Positions 57,729 to 64,000 of a stretch of 64,000 bases of DNA are shown here, piece after piece. Where the stretch lies: NCBI RefSeq assembly GCF_005222675.1, contig NZ_STGE01000044.1, positions 1-64,000 of the forward strand. Direction: 5' to 3'. The DNA is from Mycolicibacterium sp. CR10 (GTDB taxonomy: Bacteria; Actinomycetota; Actinomycetes; Mycobacteriales; Mycobacteriaceae). Both the position numbers and the translations under genes were made by a program. How positions within the stretch are numbered: the first letter of the stretch is position 1; every line of letters begins with the position of its first letter. Under the pieces are notes generated by a model that saw only the letters and a list, made by a program, of their open reading frames with translations, did not search any database and had not been told where the DNA came from.

Positions 57729-59021
57729 CTAAGCCTTGACGACCTTGACGGCGGACACCTGCGCAGCGTCGTCGATGGTCGCCGTGTCCCGGCGGGGGCG
57801 CCCGGTGGACACGGTGCCGGTGACAATGATCACCGCGAGGGCCCACCAGAGATAGGAACCTCCGGCGAGCTGGCGCCACAGCGACGCCGCAGTCTCCTCG
57901 TGCGGGGTCAACAACGTGATCGGGGTCCAGACCATCAGTGCCAACCCGGCGGCCGAGACGACGCCGAGGGCAACGTGCCGCAGTCGCACCGCCAGAACCG
58001 CCGTCACCAGCACTGTCGGCAGGGCCCAGACCCAGTGGTGTGACCACGACACCGGCGAGACCACCAGACCGAACATCGCCACGCAGATCAGCGCCAGCAC
58101 CGGCTGACCGGCCCGTAGTGCCCGCCGTCCGGCCCAGATGGTGAGGGCGAGCACCGCGAAGCAGGCGACCGTCCACAGCACGAAGCGCTCGCCTTCAGCC
58201 AGACCCAGCCGGGCCAGCACACCGGCGATGTTCTGGTTGGTGTTCAGCGTGGCGGTGCCGATGCGGTCGGTGTTGCGGACCGTCTCGGTCCAGTACTCCC
58301 ACGCGTCCCGCCACGCGAACGCGAAGCCGGCCAGCGTCGCGACCACCGCGGAGGCCGCCGTGACCAGCAGAGCGCGGGTGTCGCGCCGCAGCAGGAAGTA
58401 CAGCAGGAAGACCGCGGGCGTCAGCTTGAGCGCGATCGCCACGCCGAGGAGCAACCCCCGCGGCCAGGGGGTTCGGCGCGGCACACAGTCGGCGATGACC
58501 AGGGTCATCAGCACCACGTTGATCTGCCCGAACTCGAAGTTCGATCGAATGGGCTCGAGGAAGATCACTGCAGGTGCCACCACCGCCGCGGCCAGCCAGC
58601 ACCGCCGGACCCATGCCGGCTCGCCGGTGACCGCCGTGGTGGGCCACACGTCCAGCCGCGTCAACAGGATGACCGTCGACACCACGAGCAGGATCAGCGT
58701 GGTCGCCGTGATGGCCAGGCTGGCGCCGTCCAACGACAACAGCGCGAACGGGGAGAACAGCACGGCTGCCAGCGGCGGGTAGGTGAAGGGAAGCTCGAGG
58801 CCGCCTTGGGTCTCGAAGATCGCACCGTCGGCGTAGAGCGGGCGTCCGTCGAGCCAGGCCTGACCACCCATGCGGTACACATCGATGTCGATGCGGTACG
58901 GGGTGTGCCCGAGAAGCCGCCACCCGGCCCAGGCCAACGCCGCCGCGGTCAACAGCTGGAACAGCCGCCACGTCAGTGTCGGGCCCCAACCAGCCCCGCC
59001 GGGCAACCGCCAAGTCCTCAT
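57729..59021 (-). CDS. GT87 alpha-1,2-mannosyltransferase (Rv2181-like)
   Basis: The 430-residue polytopic enzyme has about ten membrane helices. A GT-C type first loop carries the conserved acidic pair in YRIDIDVYRMGGQAWLDGRPLY (residues ~42-63), followed by LPFTYPPLAAVLFSPF. RSNFEFGQINVVLM and NQNIAGVLARLG are also family blocks. In M. tuberculosis Rv2181 adds alpha-1,2 mannose branches to lipomannan and lipoarabinomannan using polyprenyl-phosphate-mannose outside the membrane. ATG 59021 is the start; the divergent partner is the next membrane protein. Confidence 0.88.
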   Translation of the reverse strand: MRTWRLPGGAGWGPTLTWRLFQLLTAAALAWAGWRLLGHTPYRIDIDVYRMGGQAWLDGRPLYADGAIFETQGGLELPFTYPPLAAVLFSPFALLSLDGASLAITATTLILLVVSTVILLTRLDVWPTTAVTGEPAWVRRCWLAAAVVAPAVIFLEPIRSNFEFGQINVVLMTLVIADCVPRRTPWPRGLLLGVAIALKLTPAVFLLYFLLRRDTRALLVTAASAVVATLAGFAFAWRDAWEYWTETVRNTDRIGTATLNTNQNIAGVLARLGLAEGERFVLWTVACFAVLALTIWAGRRALRAGQPVLALICVAMFGLVVSPVSWSHHWVWALPTVLVTAVLAVRLRHVALGVVSAAGLALMVWTPITLLTPHEETAASLWRQLAGGSYLWWALAVIIVTGTVSTGRPRRDTATIDDAAQVSAVKVVKA

Positions 59022-59105
59022 GTCGCCGACCAGCCTATCGGTGCCGTCCGGCGAGTCGCCGGGTATCCCGGCCTAGACACGCGCAGGTCGGCGTAAGTTT
59101 TCTGG

Positions 59106-59996
59106 GTGCCACCGAACCTGGACCTCCGCCTGGGCTTCTCGTTTGAAGTTCCGCCCTCGCGGCTCCCGCTCATGTGGTGCCTGATCGCGTTCATCCTGAC
59201 GTTCTTCGTGACTCGCACGATCGTCAGGTACATCCGCAGCCACGCGAACAGCGATGCGCCCCGCAAATGGTGGCAGCCGCGCAATATCTCCGCCGGCGGG
59301 GGTCTGCACATCCACCACGTGGTCATCGGCGTGATCTTGGTCATGGTCTCCGGGCTGACGATGGTGACGTTGGCGGTCGACGGGGGAGTACCCGAGTTCA
59401 CTGCTGCTTCAATCCTTTTCGGTGTCGGTGCGGCGTTGGTGCTCGACGAGTTCGCGCTGATCCTGCATCTGTCCGACGTGTACTGGGCCGAGGACGGCCG
59501 GACATCGGTCGACGCGGTGTTCGTCGCGGTCGCGGTGGCGGGCCTGCTCATCCTGGGTTTCAGCCCGCTGTCGTTCTTCGATATCGACATCTGGCGCAGC
59601 GATCAGTCGGTGGTGGCGCGGACCATCGTGGTCGTGGTGGCGGTCGTGACGTTGGCACTCGCCGTGGTCGTGCTGCTCAAGGGCAAGGTCTGGACCGGCC
59701 TGGTGGGGATGTTCATCACTCCGCTGCTGGTGGTCGGTGCGATCAGGCTGTCGCGGCCCCACGCCCCCTGGGCGCGGTGGCGGTACACGAAGCGGCCACG
59801 AAAGATGCATCGGTCGCTGGAGCGCGAACGCTGGCTGCGCAGGCCCGTGGTGCAGGCGAAGCTGTGGCTGCAGGACGCCATTGCGGGAATGCCGAAGTTC
59901 CCCGACGATGCCAAGGTCGATGAACAACTCGACCGCGAGATCCACGCGGCGCCGGCGCCTCCCGACCGCGAACCCAGCAAGCAGGAAGCCACCTAA
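59106..59996 (+). CDS. Conserved integral membrane protein (Rv2180c-like)
   Basis: The 296-residue protein has about six membrane helices (LPLMWCLIAFILTFFVTRTIV, HIHHVVIGVILVMVSGLTMVTL, ILFGVGAALVLDEFALIL, VFVAVAVAGLLILGFSPLSF, IVVVVAVVTLALAVVVLL, VGMFITPLLVVGAIRL). A His cluster GGGLHIHHVVIG and the acidic LDEFALILHLSDVYW lie at helix ends, and a basic cytosolic tail follows. I do not recognise an activity; the His/Glu pattern might bind metal. GTG 59106 starts it, and the RNase AS gene follows after 2 nt. Confidence 0.82.
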   Translation: MPPNLDLRLGFSFEVPPSRLPLMWCLIAFILTFFVTRTIVRYIRSHANSDAPRKWWQPRNISAGGGLHIHHVVIGVILVMVSGLTMVTLAVDGGVPEFTAASILFGVGAALVLDEFALILHLSDVYWAEDGRTSVDAVFVAVAVAGLLILGFSPLSFFDIDIWRSDQSVVARTIVVVVAVVTLALAVVVLLKGKVWTGLVGMFITPLLVVGAIRLSRPHAPWARWRYTKRPRKMHRSLERERWLRRPVVQAKLWLQDAIAGMPKFPDDAKVDEQLDREIHAAPAPPDREPSKQEAT

Positions 59997-59998
59997 CT

Positions 59999-60478
59999 GT
60001 GCGGTATTTCTATGACACGGAGTTCATCGACAACGGCCGCACCATCGAGCTGATCTCCATTGGTGTCGCGGCCGAGGACGGTCGCGAATATTACGCGATA
60101 TCAACAGAATTCGACCCGGAGCGAGCCGGAGCCTGGGTGCGAAAGAATGTGCTGCCCAAATTGCCGTCGCCTGCATCGCCTCTATGGCGCTCGCGCAGAC
60201 AGATCCGCTCGGAGCTCGAGGACTTCCTCGGTGTCGACGGCGACGAGACGATCGAGCTGTGGGCCTGGGTGGGTGCCTACGACCATGTGGTGCTCTGCCA
60301 GCTGTGGGGCCCGATGACCGATCTGCCGCCCGCGATCCCGCGTTTCACCCGCGAGCTGAGACAGTTCTGGGAGGAGCGTGGCTGCCCGCGGATGCCGCCG
60401 CGGCCCCGCGATGCGCACGACGCGCTGGTCGACGCCAAGCACAACCTGGTGCGGTTCAAGCTGATGACCGGCCTCTGA
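59999..60478 (+). CDS. 3'-5' exoribonuclease RNase AS (Rv2179c-like)
   Basis: The 159-residue protein is a DEDDh exonuclease specific for adenylate-rich RNA in M. tuberculosis. It has FYDTEFIDNG (Asp6, Glu8), an Asp in AWVGAYDHVVLCQLWG (Asp ~99), and RDAHDALVDAKHNL (His and Asp of motif III). It lacks extra domains. GTG 59999 is 2 nt after the membrane-protein stop, so the two should be co-translated. The length equals known RNase AS proteins. Confidence 0.92.
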   Translation: MRYFYDTEFIDNGRTIELISIGVAAEDGREYYAISTEFDPERAGAWVRKNVLPKLPSPASPLWRSRRQIRSELEDFLGVDGDETIELWAWVGAYDHVVLCQLWGPMTDLPPAIPRFTRELRQFWEERGCPRMPPRPRDAHDALVDAKHNLVRFKLMTGL

Positions 60479-60540
60479 ATCCCCTCCAGCGGCGCCCACA
60501 GGCGTGAAATGCGGTTTTGACCGGCGGTTACGATGAACGG

Positions 60541-61941
60541 GTGAATTGGACCGTCGACGTACCCATCGACCAGCTGCCGGATCTTCCGCCGCTGCCCGAG
60601 GACCTGCGCCAGCGGCTGGACGCGGCGCTCGCCAGGCCCGCTCTGCAACAGCCGAGTTGGCCTGCGGATCAGGCGAAGGCCATGCGCACGGTGCTGGAGA
60701 GCGTCCCGCCTGTCACCGTCCCGTCGGAGATCGAGCGGCTCAAATCCCACCTCGCCGACGTCGCGCTGGGGAAGGCGTTTCTGCTGCAGGGAGGTGACTG
60801 CGCCGAGACCTTCGTCGACAACACCGAACCGCACATTCGCGCCAACATCCGCACGCTGCTGCAGATGGCGGTGGTGCTGACCTACGGCGCGAGCATGCCG
60901 GTGGTGAAGGTGGCCCGCATCGCCGGGCAGTACGCCAAGCCGCGTTCAGCCGACATCGACGCACTGGGTCTGCGGTCCTACCGCGGCGACATGATCAACG
61001 GGTTCGCCCCCGACGCCGCCGTGCGTGAGCACGATGCGTCGCGTCTGGTGCGTGCGTACGCCAACGCCAGTGCCGCGATGAACCTGGTGCGGGCGCTGAC
61101 GTCGTCGGGAATGGCGTCGCTGCAGAAGGTGCACGACTGGAACCGCGAGTTCGTCAGGACCTCGCCCGCGGGCGCCCGTTACGAGGCGCTCGCAGGTGAG
61201 ATCGACCGCGGTCTGCGCTTCATGGGTGCCTGCGGCGTCGACGACCGCAACCTGCAGACCGCGGAGATCTACGCCAGCCACGAGGCGCTGGTCCTCGACT
61301 ACGAGCGGGCGATGCTGCGCATGGACGTGCCCGACGCGGACGCCGAAGATCCCAGTCCGAAGCTGTACGACCTGTCCGCCCATTACGTGTGGATCGGTGA
61401 GCGCACCCGCCAGCTGGACGGCGCGCACGTCGCGTTCGCCGAGGTGATCGCGAACCCGATCGGCGTGAAGATCGGCCCGACCACCTCACCCGAGCTCGCC
61501 GTCGAGTATGTCGAGCGACTCGACCCGCACAACGTGCCTGGACGGCTCACGCTGGTCAGCCGGATGGGCAACGGCAAGGTGCGCGACGTGCTGCCGCCCA
61601 TCATCGAGAAGGTGCAGGCTTCCGGGCATCAGGTCATCTGGCAGTGCGACCCGATGCACGGCAACACCCACGAGAGCTCGACCGGCTACAAGACGCGGCA
61701 CTTCGACCGCATCGTCGACGAGGTGCAGGGCTTCTTCGAGGTGCACCACGGGTTGGGTACGCATCCCGGCGGCATCCACGTCGAGATCACCGGCGAGAAC
61801 GTCACCGAGTGTCTCGGTGGCGCGCAGGATATTTCGGACACCGACCTGGCCGGTCGCTACGAGACGGCGTGCGATCCGCGGCTGAACACTCAGCAGTCGC
61901 TGGAGTTGGCGTTCCTCGTCGCGGAGATGCTGCGCGACTGA
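60541..61941 (+). CDS. aroG: 3-deoxy-D-arabino-heptulosonate-7-phosphate synthase (type II)
   Basis: AroG condenses phosphoenolpyruvate and erythrose 4-phosphate, the first shikimate step. The 466-residue type II enzyme shows FLLQGGDCAETF (metal Cys), KVARIAGQYAKPRSAD, LRSYRGDMING, VWIGERTRQLDGAHVAF, IGVKIGP, RLTLVSRMGNGKVRD, QVIWQCDPMHGNTHESS and GGIHVEITGENVTECLGG. In M. tuberculosis it binds chorismate mutase and is inhibited by aromatic amino acids. GTG 60541 gives VNWTVDVPIDQLP, the known start; TTG 60517 is rejected. Confidence 0.97.
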   Translation: MNWTVDVPIDQLPDLPPLPEDLRQRLDAALARPALQQPSWPADQAKAMRTVLESVPPVTVPSEIERLKSHLADVALGKAFLLQGGDCAETFVDNTEPHIRANIRTLLQMAVVLTYGASMPVVKVARIAGQYAKPRSADIDALGLRSYRGDMINGFAPDAAVREHDASRLVRAYANASAAMNLVRALTSSGMASLQKVHDWNREFVRTSPAGARYEALAGEIDRGLRFMGACGVDDRNLQTAEIYASHEALVLDYERAMLRMDVPDADAEDPSPKLYDLSAHYVWIGERTRQLDGAHVAFAEVIANPIGVKIGPTTSPELAVEYVERLDPHNVPGRLTLVSRMGNGKVRDVLPPIIEKVQASGHQVIWQCDPMHGNTHESSTGYKTRHFDRIVDEVQGFFEVHHGLGTHPGGIHVEITGENVTECLGGAQDISDTDLAGRYETACDPRLNTQQSLELAFLVAEMLRD

Positions 61942-61951
61942 CCGACGGTTC

Positions 61952-61982
61952 GGCGGGCGGCAGCGAAGCGAACTCGGGGATC
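61952..61982 (+). repeat. Diverged copy of the dispersed repeat between aroG and pknL
   Basis: The stretch GGCGGGCGGCAGCGAAGCGA followed by ACTCGGGGATC resembles the reverse complement of the 35-bp unit near 38041 (GGCGGGCAGGAGCGCAGCGA followed by CCGGGGA). It fills most of the 39-bp gap between convergent stop codons. Confidence 0.45.
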
Positions 61983-63192
61983 AGAGAAGGTTGGGCAGGT
62001 TGGTGCCGAGCGTCCACGCGCCTGCGGCGGCCAACCCGGCAAGGGTGATCACCGCGACGACCCAGAACAGCAGCATGCGCTTGGCCCGCTGCCGCGCCCA
62101 ATAGAACTCGGCCAGCTCGATTCCGGCGAATTGGCCTGTAAGGGGCTGGTATTCGTCTTCGGGTTCGGGCGCGGGCAGCTGGTCCCGCTGGAACGCCTTG
62201 GTATGGCGGCTGGCCGGCGTGGCGTTGGGCGGTCTGTCGACGTTCTCGGCGGCCAGTGACGGCGGCGGGGTTGGCACCATCGCCGAGGTGTGCAGCGCCG
62301 AAGTGCGCGGGGCGGGGACCCGGAAGGGGGGGAGCGCGAGCTCGCGAGCCACGGTGTCGAGCTCCTCGAGCATTTCGGCGGCGTCCGCGAACCGCGCAGC
62401 CGGATCCCGGGAGGTGGCGCAGGCCACCAGTTCGTCGAACTGCCTTGGTACTCCGCCGATCACAGAGCTGGGGGGCGCGACGTCGTGATCCATCCTCTGG
62501 TACGCGACCGCCAGCGTGGTGTCGCCGGCGAACGGCGTGGTGCCGGTCAGCAGCTCGTACACCAGGATGCCGATCGAGTAGACGTCTCCGCGCGAATCGG
62601 TGTCGCCGGTGCCGACCTGCTCGGGCGACAGATACGCCGCGGTCCCGAGGATGACGCTCGTCGACGTGATCTTCGCCTCGGCAACCGCACGGACCAGCCC
62701 GAAGTCGGCGATCTTGACCTCGCCGTCATCACTGATCAGGACGTTCTCGGGCTTGATGTCGCGGTGCACGAGGCCGGCGCGGTGTGCCACCGCCAGACCG
62801 CCGAGCACCGGGCGCAGCACCGCGGCAACAGCATGCGGCGGCATCGGGCCGCGCTCACGGAGCAGCTCCCGCAGCGTCCCGCCTTCGACCAGCTCCATCA
62901 CCAGGAAGGGGTGCCGGCAGTCGATGCCCTGGTCGTAGACCGCCACCAGGCCGGGGTCCTTGAGGCGTGCCACCGCGCGCGCCTCCCGCTGAAATCGCGT
63001 CAGGAAGTGCTCGTCGCCCGCGTAGCGCGAATCCATGATCTTCAGTGCCACCGGACGGTCCAGCCGCAGATCGAGACCGCGGTACACGCCGGACATGCCT
63101 CCGGTCGCGATCAACGTGTCCACCCGGTACCGACCGTCCAGCACAGCCCCGGTCATGGGGTCGGAGTGCTGGTAGGTCTCCATCGAACTCAT
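61981..63192 (-). CDS. pknL: Ser/Thr protein kinase PknL
   Basis: The 403-residue membrane kinase has a Hanks-type domain: glycine loop IATGGMSGVYRG, Lys51 in VALKIMD, HRDIKPEN (143-150), DFG (163-165), activation loop with Thr177 and Thr179, and GTAAYLSPEQ. A ~90-residue juxtamembrane linker and one membrane helix (LLFWVVAVITLAGLAAAGAW) follow, with almost no external domain, as in M. tuberculosis PknL. ATG 63192 or 63183 could start it. It is divergent from the gene for its known substrate, 60 bp away. Confidence 0.94.
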   Translation of the reverse strand: MSSMETYQHSDPMTGAVLDGRYRVDTLIATGGMSGVYRGLDLRLDRPVALKIMDSRYAGDEHFLTRFQREARAVARLKDPGLVAVYDQGIDCRHPFLVMELVEGGTLRELLRERGPMPPHAVAAVLRPVLGGLAVAHRAGLVHRDIKPENVLISDDGEVKIADFGLVRAVAEAKITSTSVILGTAAYLSPEQVGTGDTDSRGDVYSIGILVYELLTGTTPFAGDTTLAVAYQRMDHDVAPPSSVIGGVPRQFDELVACATSRDPAARFADAAEMLEELDTVARELALPPFRVPAPRTSALHTSAMVPTPPPSLAAENVDRPPNATPASRHTKAFQRDQLPAPEPEDEYQPLTGQFAGIELAEFYWARQRAKRMLLFWVVAVITLAGLAAAGAWTLGTNLPNLL

Positions 63193-63239
63193 GGTACGAG
63201 GCTCACTCCATCCGGCCGTCGAAGCGACCCGCTGGGACT

Positions 63240-63245
63240 TAGACT
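63240..63245 (+). promoter_or_regulatory. -10 box TAGACT for the Rv2175c-like gene, leaderless
   Basis: TAGACT ends 7 nt before the GTG at 63253 and has no ribosome site after it, predicting a transcript that starts at or next to the GTG. Confidence 0.5.
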
Positions 63246-63252
63246 TGGTGCG

Positions 63253-63657
63253 GTGAGCAGCATTCCGACTGCCGATGACGTTCTGGATCCCGACGAGGCC
63301 GTGTACGACCTGCCCACAGTGGCGGATCTGCTCGGTGTCCCCGTGACCAAAGTGCATCAGCACCTACGCGAACGACACCTGGTCGCGGTACGCCGCAACG
63401 GGGCCGTCGTTGTCCCGAAGGTTTTCTTCGACCACACCGGACGTGTGGTGAAAAGCCTGTCCGGCCTGTTGGTCGTCCTGCATGACGGGGGCTACGGGGA
63501 AACCGAGATCATCCGGTGGCTCTTCACCCCCGACCCGTCGCTGACGATCTCCAGGGACGGCGCAACGGAGGGGCAGGCTAATGCCCGCCCGGTTGATGCG
63601 CTGCATTCGCATCAGGCCCGTGAGGTGGTTCGTCGCGCGCAGGCGATGGGTTACTGA
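63253..63657 (+). CDS. DNA-binding protein, Rv2175c-like (PknL substrate)
   Basis: The 134-residue protein has a winged/homeodomain-like helix-turn-helix (YDLPTVADLLGVPVTKVHQHLRERHLVAVRRNGAVVVPKVFF, residues ~18-59) and a C-terminal region with IIRWLFTPDPSLTISRDG. In M. tuberculosis Rv2175c binds DNA and loses this activity on phosphorylation by PknL at an N-terminal Thr; here the N-terminus SSIPTADDVLD holds a Thr in a similar place. GTG 63253 is the start. Its last 80 nt overlap the convergent mptA gene. Confidence 0.92.
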   Translation: MSSIPTADDVLDPDEAVYDLPTVADLLGVPVTKVHQHLRERHLVAVRRNGAVVVPKVFFDHTGRVVKSLSGLLVVLHDGGYGETEIIRWLFTPDPSLTISRDGATEGQANARPVDALHSHQAREVVRRAQAMGY

Positions 63658-64000
63658 CCCCGCTGGCCGGTTCGGGTGCTGCGTCTGTCTTCGACAGCCA
63701 GTACCACGCTCCGACGGCGCATGCCACGGACAGCAGAACCCGCACCCACGAGTACATCCCATGCGCACCGTCGGGGTTCCAGATCACGGTGATCCACGTC
63801 GACAGCCCGGCGATGATCGCGATCGCCTTCCGCGACTGGGCAAGTGCGGCGACGATGGCCAGCGGCCACGTGTAGTACCACGGCAGCGCCGCAGGAACGC
63901 AGAGCACCACCACGCCCATCAACAGCGCAATCCCCATCAGCGCGTCGCGGTCGGTGTGGCGGAAGCGCCACCACAGCAGCGGCGCTGAGATCCCGATGAC
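63578..64000 (-). CDS. mptA: Alpha-1,6-mannopyranosyltransferase, MptA-like (C-terminal part, cut by window edge)
   Basis: The frame is open from 64000 to a TAG at 63578 and lacks its start, so about 140 C-terminal residues are seen. They hold four hydrophobic segments (VIGISAPLLWW, GIALLMGVVVLCVPAALPWYYTWPLAIVAAL, KAIAIIAGLSTWITVIW, VRVLLSVACAVGAWYWL) and a Pro/Ala-rich hydrophilic tail, as at the end of GT-C mannosyltransferases. The position next to Rv2175c and pknL identifies it as the Rv2174 counterpart, which extends the lipomannan backbone. Confidence 0.82.
   Translation of the reverse strand, partial: VIGISAPLLWWRFRHTDRDALMGIALLMGVVVLCVPAALPWYYTWPLAIVAALAQSRKAIAIIAGLSTWITVIWNPDGAHGMYSWVRVLLSVACAVGAWYWLSKTDAAPEPASGVSNPSPARDEPPHGPDANAAHQPGGH

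Overview
The window is high-GC actinobacterial chromosome and almost certainly comes from a rapidly growing Mycobacterium (Mycolicibacterium). The basis is protein recognition and gene order. The run rnpB, CYTH-CHAD, panB, caeA/caeB-type proteases, glnA2-glnE, glnA1, DUF4191, lipA-lipB, dlaT, pepB, gcvT, ilvE, cobS-cobT, adoK, asnB, ctaC, qcrCAB-ctaE, trpD, ripC, pimB, fadD15, aroG, pknL, mptA follows the M. tuberculosis Rv2174-Rv2226 segment closely. A FAAL-type ligase, a crotonase, a WS/DGAT acyltransferase and a GNAT gene are extra relative to that order as I remember it. No species can be named from the sequence alone.

Layout. 1-78 is the end of an IS3-family insertion sequence that runs off the left edge. 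237-1131 is an AraC regulator with a VOC protein. 1204-1634 is RNase P RNA. 1658-8362 holds CYTH-CHAD, an orphan FAAL, a crotonase, panB and a wax-ester/DGAT acyltransferase. 8422-11974 holds two Hip1-like exported hydrolases with a GNAT gene coupled between them. 12021-19918 is the nitrogen block (glnA2, glnE, a thioesterase, an F420-type oxidoreductase, DoxX, glnA1 with a GlnR-type operator). 20065-25673 is lipoate and 2-oxoacid dehydrogenase metabolism. 25833-34862 holds pepB, gcvT, ilvE, cobalamin genes, glycerate kinase, an A-type Fe-S carrier and a membrane protein. 35095-45825 holds adoK, asnB and the cytochrome bcc-aa3 respiratory genes in two blocks. 45894-52299 holds trpD, an exonuclease/GIY-YIG fusion, a small Cys-rich protein, ripC, a metalloprotease and pimB. 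52303-64000 holds envelope lipid and mannan functions, RNase AS, aroG, pknL and its DNA-binding partner, and a partial mptA.

How the genes work together. GlnE adenylylates GlnA1 at the visible Tyr406 site, so the main glutamine synthetase and its modifier lie 2 kb apart. LipB and LipA build lipoate for the two lipoyl domains of DlaT. CtaC, CtaF, CtaE and QcrCAB form the bcc-aa3 supercomplex. PimB, the GT87 enzyme, MptA and the PlsC-type acyltransferase point to phosphatidylinositol mannoside, lipomannan and phospholipid synthesis.

Most of the window is conserved core genome, and I did not find a clear new multi-gene system. The best leads are regulatory or repeat features: a four-half-site GlnR operator upstream of glnA1; a perfect 16-bp palindrome centred between ctaE and trpD; a short dispersed repeat that is a 3 x 35 bp array before ctaC, lies inside the pepB coding sequence, and has a diverged copy after aroG; and many start codons sitting 6-8 nt after a -10 box, which suggests leaderless mRNAs.
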